In this document: one piece after another, positions 54,341 through 63,547 of the stretch
Numbering within the stretch: the stretch's first letter is position 1
Layout: each line of letters starts with the position of its first letter
Source: Burkholderiales bacterium
Lineage (GTDB): Bacteria; Pseudomonadota; Gammaproteobacteria; Burkholderiales; Burkholderiaceae
Direction: 5' to 3'
Length of the DNA: 64,000 nucleotides
Assembly: GCA_021287185.1 (NCBI GenBank)
Contig: JAJTAZ010000022.1
Location: forward strand, 62,001 to 126,000
Translations under genes and position numbers: made by a program
The notes under the pieces: generated by a model
Told to the model about the DNA's origin: nothing
Seen by the model: the letters and a program-made list of their open reading frames with translations, nothing else
The model's database searches: none

Positions 54341-55984
54341 TCAGTCATTGAACTGATTCATAATCGGCATACGCCAATCCTTACCGAACGCCATTTGCGT
54401 GATGCGTGGTCCAAGCGCACCCTGACGGCGTTTGTATTCGTTAATCCGTACCAATCGCGCCACTTTGCGCACCACCGCCTCATCATGTCCAGCGGCAACG
54501 ATGGTTGCCACAGGCTGACGCAATTCGATAAAACGGCGCAGGATGTCATCAAGTACTTCGTATTCGGGCAAGCTGTCTTGATCGGTTTGATTGTCGCGCA
54601 ACTCTGCCGACGGTGCGCGCGTGATGATGTTGCGCGGAATCACATCGCGCTGGGCAAACGCATCGGTTTGGTTGCGCCACTCACAAATGCGATATACAAA
54701 AGTTTTATACACGTCTTTGAGCACCGCATACGCGCCGACCATATCGCCGTAGAGCGTGCAGTAACCTGTCGCCAATTCAGATTTATTGCCGGTATTGAGC
54801 ACCAACGCGTTGTGTTTGTTTGACACCGCCATGAGAATCACGCCGCGAATCCGTGCTTGCAGGTTTTCCTCGGTCACATCAGCAGGTTTGCCATCAAACA
54901 CAGGCGCGAGCATCTGCGTGTAGAGATTAAACATCTTCTCAATCGCCACGATGTCATAACGCACACCCACGCGCTCGGCCATCTCTTTGGCATCATCGAG
55001 CGACATTTGCGCGGTATAGCGCGTCGGCATCATAATCGCGTGGACATTCTCCGCGCCGAGCGCATCCACCGCCACCGCCAGCGTCAACGCCGAATCCACA
55101 CCACCCGACAGACCGAGGCAGACTTTTTTAAAGCCTGTGGTGTGCACATAATCGCGCACGCCCATCACCATCGCACGATAGGCTTCTTCTTCCTCGCATG
55201 GGGTTTCAATCACCATGTCTTTGTGCCAAGCCTGCTCGGCAATGTCAAACACCGCTTCGTGCACCACCGAGACAAACATCGGCAACTGCATGGCAAGGGC
55301 ATTGTCTTTTTGCAAAGCAAACGATGCCCCATCAAAAATCAATTCGTCCTGCCCACCGACTCGATTGATGGACAGTATTGGCAAGCCTGTTTCTTGCACG
55401 CGTGCGCCAAAAAAACGCAGGCGTTTGGCGACTTTTTCCGTGTGAAATGGCGACGCATTGGCGACCAGCAGCAATTGCGCGCCCAATGATTTTAGATGCG
55501 CCGCAGGCTCAGGATGCCACGCATCTTCACAGACCAGCACGCCAATTTTGACCCCTTGAATCTCCAACAATTCAGGCTGAGGCCCTTCGGTGAAATAACG
55601 CAACTCATCAAACACCGCTTGATTGGGCAGTTTTTGTTTGTGGATGCGTTGCACCTCTTGACCACCTTGCAACACAACCACACTGTTGTACACCTTGAGT
55701 TTCGCGCCCTGCGTGAACCACGTTGGCACACCCACCAACACATATAAATCAGGATAAGCGCGCAAAGCGGTACACAATTGCCCCAACGCCGCTTCACTGA
55801 CCGCACGAAACGCAGGGCGGAACAACAAATCTTCAGGCAAATAGCCCGTAATCGACAACTCAGGCGTGACCAAAACATGTGCGCCCTGCTGCTGCGCATT
55901 GCGCGCCGCTTCAATGATTTGAGCCAAATTAAATTCAAAATCGCCGATGCGAGCGGGAATTTGAGCGCAAGAAAATTTCAACAT
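54341..55984 (-). CDS. nadE: Glutamine-dependent NAD+ synthetase
   Basis: It makes NAD from deamido-NAD, ATP and glutamine, the last step of NAD synthesis. The 547-residue protein has an N-terminal nitrilase-type glutaminase domain with the Glu-Lys-Cys triad (TPELSITGYLPEDLL, HKQKLPNQAVFDE, VLVCEDAWHPE). The synthetase domain (from about 275) carries the P-loop LGLSGGVDSALTLAVAVDALG and GNKSELATGYCTLYGDMVGAYAVLKDVYKTFVY. The C-terminal RRQGALGPRITQMAFGKDWRMPI is the usual end. The start MLKFSCAQIPARIGDFEFN is the family start. A palindromic repeat lies upstream. Confidence 0.97.
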   Translation of the reverse strand: MLKFSCAQIPARIGDFEFNLAQIIEAARNAQQQGAHVLVTPELSITGYLPEDLLFRPAFRAVSEAALGQLCTALRAYPDLYVLVGVPTWFTQGAKLKVYNSVVVLQGGQEVQRIHKQKLPNQAVFDELRYFTEGPQPELLEIQGVKIGVLVCEDAWHPEPAAHLKSLGAQLLLVANASPFHTEKVAKRLRFFGARVQETGLPILSINRVGGQDELIFDGASFALQKDNALAMQLPMFVSVVHEAVFDIAEQAWHKDMVIETPCEEEEAYRAMVMGVRDYVHTTGFKKVCLGLSGGVDSALTLAVAVDALGAENVHAIMMPTRYTAQMSLDDAKEMAERVGVRYDIVAIEKMFNLYTQMLAPVFDGKPADVTEENLQARIRGVILMAVSNKHNALVLNTGNKSELATGYCTLYGDMVGAYAVLKDVYKTFVYRICEWRNQTDAFAQRDVIPRNIITRAPSAELRDNQTDQDSLPEYEVLDDILRRFIELRQPVATIVAAGHDEAVVRKVARLVRINEYKRRQGALGPRITQMAFGKDWRMPIMNQFND

Positions 55985-56010
55985 GGGGTGTTCCGTTCAT
56001 TAATATTTCA

Positions 56011-56107
56011 GTCATTGCGAGCGATGTTATATCAGCGAAGCAATCCAGCGGCGTTCACTCAATGCGCACAGCATGGATGACTTAGCAATAAAACCGCTCG
56101 TCATGAC
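56011..56107. repeat. Dispersed palindromic intergenic repeat, copy 2
   Basis: It begins GTCATTGCGAGCGATGTTAT, contains GCGAAGCAATCCAGCG (from 56035), matching copy 1 over GAAGCAATCCAGCGG, and ends near CGCTCGTCATGACG. The inner right arm (GCATGGATGACTTAGCAATAAAA) is degenerate relative to copy 1. It sits between nadE and the kinase gene. Confidence 0.75.
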
Positions 56108-56175
56108 GTATGGGTTGCGTGGGTTGATAGCCAACATCATAGCATGGTGACTCAAGTATGAGATGTTGCACAAAC

Positions 56176-56199
56176 AAAAAAGCGAGCGCATCGGCTCGC
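56176..56199 (-). terminator. Kinase-gene terminator
   Basis: On the minus strand GCGAGC-CGATGC-GCTCGC is followed by TTTTTTG, 20 bp past the stop of the kinase gene. Confidence 0.8.
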
Positions 56200-56218
56200 C
56201 CTGTCATCCGCGCCATCA

Positions 56219-57529
56219 TCACAAACTCGCCAACACCTGCGCATGTTCTTCGGCACTCAAACGCGCGCCAAACACCGTGACGATTTTCGATGCGGCGAGA
56301 CTTGCCAATCGCCCTGCCGTTGCGTTGTCCATGCCCTGCGTGATGCCATACATGAACGCGCCAGCAAACATATCGCCCGCGCCGTTGCTGTCAATCGCTC
56401 GTACAGGATTCGGCGCAATCACCGTGCGTCCTGCAGGGCTCAAATCATCCACGACCCACGCGCCTTTTTCTCCCAAAGTCACGACCAACTTATCGGCAAA
56501 CGGCTTGATGGCAACGATGGCTCGCTCCAAATCATCCTCACCTGTAAACGCAGTGATTTCCTCTTCGTTGCAAAACAAAATATCCGCACCCTCGCCCAAC
56601 ATTTCATTCACACCCTCGCGGAAAAACTTCACCATCGCAGGGTCAGAAAAGGTCATGGCGGTTTTCACCCCATGCGCTTTGGCAACTGCACGCGCTTTCA
56701 TCGCAGCGGCGCGCGAAATATCGGAGGTCACCAGATACCCCTCAATGTAGAGGTACTGCGCCTGCTTGAGTTCATCCAAATGCAACTCGTTTTCCGAGAA
56801 ATCCGCCGTGATACCGAGAAAGGTATTCATGGTGCGCTCGGCATCGGGCGTGACCATCACCAGACATTTGCCCGTCACACCTTCAGTATTGGAGCGCACT
56901 TGGTTCAATCCCGTGACCACGCCCGCCGCGTGCAAATCATTCATATAAAACTCGCCCGCTTCATCGTTTGCGACTTTGCACGCATAAAACGTTTTACCAC
57001 CAAACTGGCTCACCGCCACAATCGTATTCGCCGCCGAACCGCCACTGGCGCGCTTTTTCAGGCCAAAAGTCTGCTTCATATTATCCAGCAGGCGCAACTG
57101 TGTTGGCTCGTCAATCAGCGACATCATGCCTTTGGCAATACTGTGCGCTGCCAAAAAATCATCGGACACTTCAAACTCTTTATCTACCAAAGCATTACCG
57201 ATGCCAAACACATCGTATTTTTTATTGATTTGATGATTTAGCACTGCATTAATTTCCTCAACTGAAATATCTTCTCGATTTATAGATTTGGAATTTATTG
57301 ACACGCTAAATTTATTATTACTTTTCAACTTATCATATAGCCAAGATGAGAAAACACCAACAGCAACTTGGGATGCAAAACTCAGAGACAATTCTATTAT
57401 CTTCGCCCCATCAATTGCGCTGTCATAGGCCATTTTAGGAACATACTGATACGAAATTCCTTGAGTGCTGTTCAAAAAAGCATTAACTTCATCATATTTG
57501 GCATAAAGTACGATATCAATTTTTTTCAT
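56219..57529 (-). CDS. PfkB-family (adenosine kinase-like) sugar kinase with an AT-rich N-terminal extension
   Basis: The open frame codes 436 residues. Residues 105-436 are a complete PfkB carbohydrate/adenosine kinase: YDVFGIGNALVDKEFEVSDDFL, SGGSAANTIVAVSQFGG (signature 1), ADILFCNEEEI and AIDSNGAGDMFAGAFMYG with the catalytic Asp (signature 2). Residues 1-104 do not belong to that family. They start MKKIDIVLYAKYDEVNAFLN and contain a hydrophobic segment ending VGVFSSWLYDKLK and a charged part SINREDISVEEINAVL. This DNA is far more AT-rich than the kinase. The codon before the usual kinase start (NKKYDVFG) is ATC instead of ATG. A GTG at 57244 behind GAGGAA could be a separate kinase start. 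A ppa terminator lies just upstream. Confidence 0.8.
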   Translation of the reverse strand: MKKIDIVLYAKYDEVNAFLNSTQGISYQYVPKMAYDSAIDGAKIIELSLSFASQVAVGVFSSWLYDKLKSNNKFSVSINSKSINREDISVEEINAVLNHQINKKYDVFGIGNALVDKEFEVSDDFLAAHSIAKGMMSLIDEPTQLRLLDNMKQTFGLKKRASGGSAANTIVAVSQFGGKTFYACKVANDEAGEFYMNDLHAAGVVTGLNQVRSNTEGVTGKCLVMVTPDAERTMNTFLGITADFSENELHLDELKQAQYLYIEGYLVTSDISRAAAMKARAVAKAHGVKTAMTFSDPAMVKFFREGVNEMLGEGADILFCNEEEITAFTGEDDLERAIVAIKPFADKLVVTLGEKGAWVVDDLSPAGRTVIAPNPVRAIDSNGAGDMFAGAFMYGITQGMDNATAGRLASLAASKIVTVFGARLSAEEHAQVLASL

Positions 57530-57543
57530 ACAATCCTTACATT

Positions 57544-57567
57544 AAAAAGGCGGGGTTGAGCCCGCCT
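57544..57567 (-). terminator. ppa terminator
   Basis: On the minus strand AGGCGGG / CCCGCCT with a short loop is followed by TTTTTAAT, 14 bp past the ppa stop and 15 bp before the extended kinase frame. Confidence 0.8.
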
Positions 57568-57580
57568 GTGTATTGTTTCG

Positions 57581-58108
57581 TTAAGGTTTGTAATTCGCCA
57601 CGCCATCCAAAATCTCTTTGTGCGCGTCCTCAATACCGCCCCAACCTTCGATTTTCACCCACTTGCCTTTTTCGAGGGCTTTGTACTGCTCGAAAAAGTG
57701 CTGTACATTGTCCTTGATGTATTGTGGCACTTGGTCAATAGTCTTGATGTCCGCCGTCATTGGGCAGACTTTATCAATCGGCGCAACGATGAGTTTGGCA
57801 TCTTCGCCTTTTTCATCGGTCATTTTGAGAATGCCAACTGGACGGCAACGCACCACCGCGCCCGCCATGATGGGAAACGGCGCGAGTACCAAAGCATCGA
57901 CTGGATCGCCGTCACCCGCCAAAGTTTGTGGAATATAGCCGTAACTTAATGGATAACGCATCCCCGTACCGATGAAACGATCCACCCACAACGTTTGCGT
58001 GTCTTTATCGACTTCGTACTTGACTGGATCGCTTTGCGCGGGAATCTCGATGATGACGTTAAAATCATTCGGAATGTCTTTGCCTGCTGGCACTGCTTCG
58101 TAGCCCAT
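57581..58108 (-). CDS. ppa: Inorganic pyrophosphatase (family I)
   Basis: It hydrolyses pyrophosphate to drive biosynthesis in the cytosol. The 175-residue protein has the conserved NVIIEIPAQSDPVKYEVDKDTQTLWVDRFIG, YPLSYGYIPQTLAGDGDPVDALVL (the D-G-D-P-x-D metal signature) and KLIVAPIDKVCP. The C-terminus has FFEQYKALEKGKWVKIEGWGG. All metal-binding acidic residues of the signature are present. It is divergent from tpx. Confidence 0.97.
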   Translation of the reverse strand: MGYEAVPAGKDIPNDFNVIIEIPAQSDPVKYEVDKDTQTLWVDRFIGTGMRYPLSYGYIPQTLAGDGDPVDALVLAPFPIMAGAVVRCRPVGILKMTDEKGEDAKLIVAPIDKVCPMTADIKTIDQVPQYIKDNVQHFFEQYKALEKGKWVKIEGWGGIEDAHKEILDGVANYKP

Positions 58109-58275
58109 GATGTGTCCTTAGAAAAATTGGTGTGAAAACGCGCCATTATACCGCAAGGCGGAGTGCAAAAAAACCGCCGTCAGCACAAAAATCCATCGTC
58201 CTCTATAATCACCCTGCAGTTTTAATGAAGACAACACCGAACAACTCAATCCAACCACACACAAAGGACTTCAAC

Positions 58276-58773
58276 ATGGCACAAACACTTTTACGCGGCA
58301 ACCCCGTTCAAACCGCAGGCGATTTACCCACAATTGGCGCGGCCGCACCCGCATTCACCCTCAAAGACGCGAAACTGCAAGCCGTCAGCCTCGCTGACTT
58401 TATCGGCAAAAAAGTCGTCATCAGCATCTTCCCATCCATCGACACCCCCACCTGCGCGACCTCAACCCGTAAATTCAACGAGCAAGCCGCAGGCAAAACC
58501 AACACCGTGGTACTCACCGTATCCGAAGATTTGCCGTTTGCGCTCGGGCGATTCTGCGGCGCAGAAGGCATCGAAAACGTCCACGCCCTGTCGGCTTTTC
58601 GCTCAACCTTTGGCAAAGACTACGGCGTGGAAATGACCACAGGCCCATTGACAGGACTGTGCGCCCGCGCAGTCGTGGTAGCGGATGAAACGGGGAAAGT
58701 CATTTACACCGAATTGGTCGATGACATCACCCACGAGCCGAATTACACTGCGGCATTGGCTGCATTGGCTTAA
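58276..58773 (+). CDS. tpx: Thiol peroxidase (Tpx, atypical 2-Cys peroxiredoxin)
   Basis: It reduces hydrogen and lipid peroxides with thioredoxin; in E. coli it is periplasm-associated, though without a signal here it is likely cytosolic. From the ATG at 58276 behind AAAGGA it has 165 residues. The peroxidatic Cys60 is in [15 protein letters not shown] and the resolving Cys94 in [13 protein letters not shown]. The ending [31 protein letters not shown] is the Tpx C-terminus. The upstream frame extension to 58132 is not used. It complements AhpCF at 5-7 kb. Confidence 0.97.
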   Translation: MAQTLLRGNPVQTAGDLPTIGAAAPAFTLKDAKLQAVSLADFIGKKVVISIFPSIDTPTCATSTRKFNEQAAGKTNTVVLTVSEDLPFALGRFCGAEGIENVHALSAFRSTFGKDYGVEMTTGPLTGLCARAVVVADETGKVIYTELVDDITHEPNYTAALAALA

Positions 58774-58779
58774 TCATGC

Positions 58780-58812
58780 AAAACGGGGACTGTATTCACA
58801 ATCCCCGTTTTT
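58780..58812. terminator. Bidirectional intrinsic terminator
   Basis: AAAACGGGGA / TCCCCGTTTT form a 10-bp stem with a 12-base loop. It lies between convergent tpx and the AEC permease gene. Confidence 0.82.
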
Positions 58813-58834
58813 ATGTTATATGTCGCGTGACGGT

Positions 58835-59725
58835 TCACACCACACACATCGCCACCACCATCAGCACCACAAACAGCATCGAACTGAGCACCACCTGATT
58901 GGACAACCAAGCCTTCAACTCGTCGGAATGCACAAACTGCGGGGCGAATGAACTCACGGGCAACAATGACGCAATCCCAATCAACGGCGCGAATCGTTCA
59001 AACTGCACACTGGGTAGCAACACATAACACAATGCCGTCAAAGGCAACCACACCCCCAAAGCACGTGCAATCAACACTCGGGGAACATCTTGACGCAACG
59101 AATCGCCATCAAAGCTCAAACTCAACCCCAAAGACACCGACACCAACACAAACAACAGCGTTTTCACCCATGGAAACAATATTTCAGGCACGGGCATCAA
59201 CCAAGCCTGCCGATGCAAGACACTGCCCAAAATGATTAAAAAAATCGGCAACAACACCGATTTCATCTTGCTCAAATGGGCTAAAAAACCATTGGCTTTG
59301 ATGTGCTCAAAACGTTGCACCACCATCGGAAACAGCACAATCAAGGATAGAAAAATCCCCAAATCCATGATTAAAAAATCGGATAGCAAAGTCGGTGCCA
59401 GCAGAGAAATCGCCAACACCCCGCGATTCCCTCCACCATAGGTCGAGTATGCCAGCAAATATGGCTTTAACTTTGCGCCTTTGGGGAGCCACATCATCCA
59501 TACAGCAGGCAGCACGGTCAGAGCAACACCCAAAGCAACCAAACTCAGATTGCCAAGGACAAAGCCATTGAGCCAAAACTGCAAAAGAATCAAAGCCAAC
59601 AATAAAAACCAAGTGAATTTTTGTACGGTTTGATAGATAGGTACGGCACGCATTTGAAGAAAATACTTCAGCACGTAACCTATGGCAACCAAACCAGCAA
59701 ACCACATCAATTGATTCATAAACAT
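58835..59725 (-). CDS. AEC (auxin efflux carrier) family permease
   Basis: A 296-residue polytopic membrane protein with about nine or ten hydrophobic segments in two similar halves around a central loop (about residues 135-160). The first half has FAGLVAIGYVLKYFL and FTWFLLLALILLQFW. In the middle, LLAYSTYGGGNRGVLAISLLAP is reminiscent of the N-G-x-x-G crossover in AEC proteins. The second half ends in FAPQFVHSDELKAWLSNQVVLSSML. Such carriers export or exchange dicarboxylates, amino acids or other small acids. The family call is by pattern only, and the substrate is unknown. Confidence 0.65.
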   Translation of the reverse strand: MFMNQLMWFAGLVAIGYVLKYFLQMRAVPIYQTVQKFTWFLLLALILLQFWLNGFVLGNLSLVALGVALTVLPAVWMMWLPKGAKLKPYLLAYSTYGGGNRGVLAISLLAPTLLSDFLIMDLGIFLSLIVLFPMVVQRFEHIKANGFLAHLSKMKSVLLPIFLIILGSVLHRQAWLMPVPEILFPWVKTLLFVLVSVSLGLSLSFDGDSLRQDVPRVLIARALGVWLPLTALCYVLLPSVQFERFAPLIGIASLLPVSSFAPQFVHSDELKAWLSNQVVLSSMLFVVLMVVAMCVV

Positions 59726-59783
59726 TCCACGCCATCACTCACGGCAATATGACTGATTAAGCAATATTCATTAAATTCGCCTC

Positions 59784-59809
59784 AAAAAAGGAAGCGCGAA
59801 CAATCGCGC
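59784..59809 (-). terminator. ilvD terminator
   Basis: On the minus strand GCGCGA-TTGT-TCGCGC is followed by TTCCTTTTTT, a few bases past the ilvD stop. Confidence 0.8.
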
Positions 59810-59815
59810 CCCCAA

Positions 59816-61669
59816 TTACCCCTCTAATTTTGATAAGTCCCGCACCGCCCCCTTATCCGCGCTGGTTGCCAGCATGGCGTAGGCTTTGAGCGCGGCGGAG
59901 ATTTTGCGTGGACGCGGTTGCGCGGGTTTCCAACCTTTCGCATCTTGCGCGGCGCGACGTTTGGCGAGTTCTTCATCACTCACTTTGAGATGGATGGTGC
60001 GCGCTGGAATGTTGATTTCGATAATGTCGCCATTCTCAACCAGTCCAATCGTACCGCCCGCCGCCGCTTCGGGTGAGCAGTGTCCGATGGACAAGCCCGA
60101 TGTACCACCTGAGAATCGCCCATCGGTAAGCAGTGCACAGGCTTTACCCAGTCCTTTGGATTTGATGTAGCTGGTGGGGTAGAGCATTTCTTGCATACCA
60201 GGGCCACCGCGTGGTCCTTCGTAGCGCACGATGACCACGTCGCCCGCTTGTACTCGGTCATTCAGAATGTCGTCCACCGCTTGTTCTTGGCTTTCGGTCA
60301 CATGCGCTTTGCCATTGAATACGAGGATGGATTCATCCACGCCCGAAGTTTTGACCACACAGCCGTCCAACGCGATGTTGCCGTGGAGCACCGCCAGTCC
60401 GCCCTCTGTCGAATAGGCATGTTCCAGCGAGCGAATGCAGCCCTCAGCACGGTCATCATCCAAACTATCCCAACGGGTTTTTTGAGAGAACGCAGTTTGC
60501 GTGGGAATGCCTGCGGGGCCTGCACGATAGAATGTTTTAACGTTTTCGTCCGAGGTGAGTGTGATGTCCCATTGGTTCAATGCCTCGGTCATGCTACCGC
60601 TATGCACAGTGTGCGCCTCGTTGTGCAGCAGGCCTGCGCGTGAGAGTTCGCCCAAGATGCCAAATACGCCACCCGCACGGTGGACATCTTCCATGTGGTA
60701 TTTCGGTGTGTTCGGCGCGACTTTACACAGTTGTGGTACTTTGCGTGATAATGCATCAATGTCGCTCATGTTGAAGTCCACTTGCGCTTCTTGTGCTGCC
60801 GCGAGCAAATGCAAAATCGTATTGGTCGAGCCGCCCATGGCGATGTCAAGCATCATGGCGTTTTCAAAGGCTTTTTTACTGGCAATGCTGCGCGGTAAAA
60901 CGGACTCGTCGTCTTGCTCGTAGTAGCGTTTGCACAACTCAACAATTGTGCGCCCTGCCTGCAAAAATAATTGTTCACGATCGGCGTGGGTGGCGAGCAT
61001 CGAGCCATTACCCGGTAAAGACAAGCCCAAAGCCTCGGTCAAGCAGTTCATAGAATTTGCTGTAAACATGCCTGAGCATGAGCCACACGTTGGACATGCA
61101 CTGCGCTCATACTCAGCAACAGTTTCATCACTGGAATTTTTATCGGCAGCGATAATCATGGCATCAATCAAGTCGAGTTTGTGAACTTTGCCACCAATCA
61201 CGCCGAGGCGGGTTTTACCCGCTTCCATCGGGCCGCCCGAAACAAATATCACGGGGATGTTCAGACGCAGTGCGGCATTGAGCATCCCAGGGGTGATTTT
61301 GTCGCAGTTGCTGATGCACACCAGCGCATCGGCGCAATGCGCATTGACCATGTACTCGACCGAATCGGCAATCAAATCACGCGAAGGCAATGAATACAAC
61401 ATCCCATCGTGCCCCATCGCAATGCCATCATCAATCGCAATCGTATTGAATTCTTTGGCCACGCCACCTGCGCGCTCAATCTCACGAGCCACCAGTTGCC
61501 CCATGTCTTTGAGGTGAACGTGACCAGGGACGAATTGGGTAAACGAGTTGGCGACTGCGATAATTGGTTTGCTAAAATCGTCGTCTTTCATCCCTGTGGC
61601 GCGCCAAAGTGCGCGTGCACCAGCCATATTGCGACCTGCGGTGGATGTTTTTGAACGGTATGCGGGCAT
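59816..61669 (-). CDS. ilvD: Dihydroxy-acid dehydratase
   Basis: It dehydrates 2,3-dihydroxy acids to 2-oxo acids in the valine, isoleucine, leucine and pantothenate pathways. From the ATG at 61669 (AAGGAG upstream) it has 617 residues, matching E. coli IlvD (616). Cluster cysteines are in [14 protein letters not shown] and [21 protein letters not shown]. The C-terminal [25 protein letters not shown] contains the catalytic Ser region. The start [26 protein letters not shown] is the family one. It is transcribed alone. Confidence 0.98.
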   Translation of the reverse strand: MPAYRSKTSTAGRNMAGARALWRATGMKDDDFSKPIIAVANSFTQFVPGHVHLKDMGQLVAREIERAGGVAKEFNTIAIDDGIAMGHDGMLYSLPSRDLIADSVEYMVNAHCADALVCISNCDKITPGMLNAALRLNIPVIFVSGGPMEAGKTRLGVIGGKVHKLDLIDAMIIAADKNSSDETVAEYERSACPTCGSCSGMFTANSMNCLTEALGLSLPGNGSMLATHADREQLFLQAGRTIVELCKRYYEQDDESVLPRSIASKKAFENAMMLDIAMGGSTNTILHLLAAAQEAQVDFNMSDIDALSRKVPQLCKVAPNTPKYHMEDVHRAGGVFGILGELSRAGLLHNEAHTVHSGSMTEALNQWDITLTSDENVKTFYRAGPAGIPTQTAFSQKTRWDSLDDDRAEGCIRSLEHAYSTEGGLAVLHGNIALDGCVVKTSGVDESILVFNGKAHVTESQEQAVDDILNDRVQAGDVVIVRYEGPRGGPGMQEMLYPTSYIKSKGLGKACALLTDGRFSGGTSGLSIGHCSPEAAAGGTIGLVENGDIIEINIPARTIHLKVSDEELAKRRAAQDAKGWKPAQPRPRKISAALKAYAMLATSADKGAVRDLSKLEG

Positions 61670-61880
61670 GAGAGAACTCCTTGAATTTTCGTGTGAACAA
61701 TGCGTCATTTTAACGCAATCCCCCATGCGATGGGATGTTCTATGACGATGATTCGGATATTTTTGCGGTTGGTTCGTGTTTTGGCGAATGCCTTAAGTTT
61801 ATGTTAATCTGCGCGTTGCATAATTGCACCATGCATCACACACAATGCATTTAAATTCCCATTTCATTTAGGAGAACAAC

Positions 61881-62270
61881 ATGACTACTTTTAAAATGCG
61901 CCTCATTTCAGGCCTAATGCTCGCATCCATCGGCATGATGGCTGGCAGCATCGCAACAGCTGGTGAAATCAAGCAAGACATGAAGGAAATGAAGAAAAAT
62001 CTGCGTGGTGCAATTAAAAGCGATAGCGTAGAAGAACTGGCTCCCTACATTGAAGCACTCAAATACTCGGCTTGGCACGCCTCTAATTTGAATTTTGACG
62101 GCTCAGAGCAAGAGAAAAACACCTATCGTGAGGGTTTAACCAAGGTGCACAAACAATTGGAAGAAGTCGATCAAGCCATCAAAAACCATGACTTGGACGG
62201 TGCCAAACGTATTCTGAGCAATGTACGCGACACTCAAGATACTTATCACCAAAAATTGAACGTCGAATAA
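61881..62270 (+). CDS. cybC: Cytochrome b562-like periplasmic protein
   Basis: A 129-residue secreted protein. A signal peptide with cleavage after ATA (about residue 27) is followed by a four-helix-bundle-like mature part. The heme ligands of E. coli cytochrome b562 (Met7, His102) correspond to Met34 (EIKQDM) and His123 (TYHQK) here. The C-terminal RDTQDTYHQKLN matches the KTTRNAYHQK end, so b-type heme binding is likely. No CXXCH is present. The redox partner is unknown. TAGGAGA precedes the ATG, and a strong terminator follows. Confidence 0.85.
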   Translation: MTTFKMRLISGLMLASIGMMAGSIATAGEIKQDMKEMKKNLRGAIKSDSVEELAPYIEALKYSAWHASNLNFDGSEQEKNTYREGLTKVHKQLEEVDQAIKNHDLDGAKRILSNVRDTQDTYHQKLNVE

Positions 62271-62296
62271 GATGATTTACAAATGAAGCGCGAATC

Positions 62297-62323
62297 GAGC
62301 CGTCCATCAAACGGCTCTTTTTT
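62297..62323 (+). terminator. cybC terminator
   Basis: GAGCCGT / ACGGCTC with a 7-base loop is followed by six T, 27 bp past the cybC stop. Confidence 0.85.
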
Positions 62324-62406
62324 ATGATTTTGACAAAAATTCAGTGCCACACTTGCTGCACATTATTTTGTGATAATCTACACATATTCAGACAAAGGAG
62401 TTCGCC

Positions 62407-62679
62407 GTGAAAACCATTCAATGGGCTTTAATCGCTTTAACCTGCTTGACCAGTGTCTCCGCACTCGCAGACACGATGAACCCATCGCGTGGGTCTGATG
62501 TGACTTTGAAAGCTGAAACCGATTTAAACGGCACTGCCTACCCAATGACGAGCACCAACAAAAAATCAGACGATGCTAATGGTCTGACGCTTAAAAATGG
62601 TTCGAGTTCAGTGCAATTGTATGGCACGATTGATGTCGGTTACGAGCACTGGTCGGGCAGTGGTGATTTTAAAAAATAA
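62407..62679 (+). pseudogene. N-terminal remnant of a porin gene, or a small secreted protein
   Basis: The frame starts at a GTG preceded by AAAGGAG and codes 90 residues. The signal peptide MKTIQWALIALTCLTSVSALA is followed by a 45-residue polar linker. The last part, SSSVQLYGTIDVGYEHWSGSG, is the typical first beta strand of a betaproteobacterial trimeric porin (SSVTLYGxxDxG). Then the frame stops at TAA. Full porins have about 350 residues. A terminator hairpin follows 20 bp later, so the rest of the barrel is missing rather than frameshifted. It could still be expressed as a small exported protein. Confidence 0.6.
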
Positions 62680-62699
62680 TCGGCTTGAAATACAGTCAC

Positions 62700-62725
62700 A
62701 ACCCCACGTTTGGTGGGGTTTGTTG
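62700..62725 (+). terminator. Terminator after the porin remnant
   Basis: AACCCCAC / GTGGGGTT with a 5-base loop and a T-rich end (TGTTGT) lies directly after the short frame. It probably is the original porin terminator brought close by an internal deletion. Confidence 0.65.
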
Positions 62726-62759
62726 TATTCAGTGCACCATTATTCTGAGTGATGGTTTT

Positions 62760-62839
62760 AGCGCGAAGCAATCCACAAAATATCCGAGTGATTGATGCCG
62801 ATTAGTTGCTTCGCTGATGAAACATCGCTCGCAATGACC
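62760..62839. repeat. Dispersed palindromic intergenic repeat, copy 3
   Basis: It contains GCGAAGCAATCCAC (62763-62776), then TTAGTTGCTTCGCTGATGA and ends ATCGCTCGCAATGACC. These match copies 1 and 2 in the core GAAGCAATCC and in the outer TCGCAATGAC arm. It lies between the porin remnant and orn. Confidence 0.75.
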
Positions 62840-62906
62840 TTGGTTTTGTTTTCAATTCAAAATATCATACGCAAAGTGGTAAGCGCAACAGTGGTTTGGT
62901 TTGTTG

Positions 62907-63506
62907 TCAGTCGTTGTTCTCGCGCCCCACCAAAATCGTCTCACGGTAGTATTTCAACTCATCAATCGACTCGTACACATCCGCCAGCGCGGTGTGGCGG
63001 GTTTGTTTTTTAAAACCATCGTAAATGCGCGGATACCAACGGCGCGCCAATTCTTTGAGCGTGGACACGTCTAAATTGCGATAGTGAAAGTGTTTTTCGA
63101 GCGTTGGCATGTACTGCGCCATAAAGCGGCGGTCTTGACCAATCGAGTTGCCGCACATCGGTGATTTGCCCATGCTGAGGTATTGTGAAATAAACGCCAG
63201 TGCTTCTTGCTCGACCTGCGCTTCAGTCAGGGTTGATTGACGTACTTTTTCGATTAAACCCGAATTGCCGTGCGTCTTTTGATTCCATGCATCCATACCT
63301 GCGAGCACCTCATCGGATTGGTGCACCACCCACACAGGGGCTTCAGCAACAGTGTTGAGGTGTTTATCGGTAATCACAATCGCCAACTCAATGATGCGGT
63401 CTTGCAAAGGGTTTAACCCCGTCATTTCCATGTCCAGCCAGATCAGTCGGTCATCGTCACGCGCCAGTTTGGTTTGGGCTTGAACAGCTGGGTTAAAATC
63501 TGTCAT
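62907..63506 (-). CDS. orn: Oligoribonuclease
   Basis: A 3'-5' exoribonuclease that degrades 2-5-nucleotide RNAs and pGpG. From the ATG at 63506 it has 199 residues (E. coli 181). The DEDDh residues are seen: [14 protein letters not shown] (Asp, Glu), [13 protein letters not shown] (Asp) and RHTALADV (His, Asp). [15 protein letters not shown] is the typical Orn segment. An ATG at 63524 is an alternative start. It is divergent from the M48 peptidase gene, the order known from Burkholderiales. Confidence 0.96.
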   Translation of the reverse strand: MTDFNPAVQAQTKLARDDDRLIWLDMEMTGLNPLQDRIIELAIVITDKHLNTVAEAPVWVVHQSDEVLAGMDAWNQKTHGNSGLIEKVRQSTLTEAQVEQEALAFISQYLSMGKSPMCGNSIGQDRRFMAQYMPTLEKHFHYRNLDVSTLKELARRWYPRIYDGFKKQTRHTALADVYESIDELKYYRETILVGRENND

Positions 63507-63547
63507 AATGCAATTGTCTTTCATAATCCGAAAAATTAAGGTTTTTA

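Noticed and set aside
57368..57559. Plus-strand frame opposite the kinase extension as a separate small gene
   Set aside because: It is the antisense shadow of the extension, has no ribosome site and no recognisable features.
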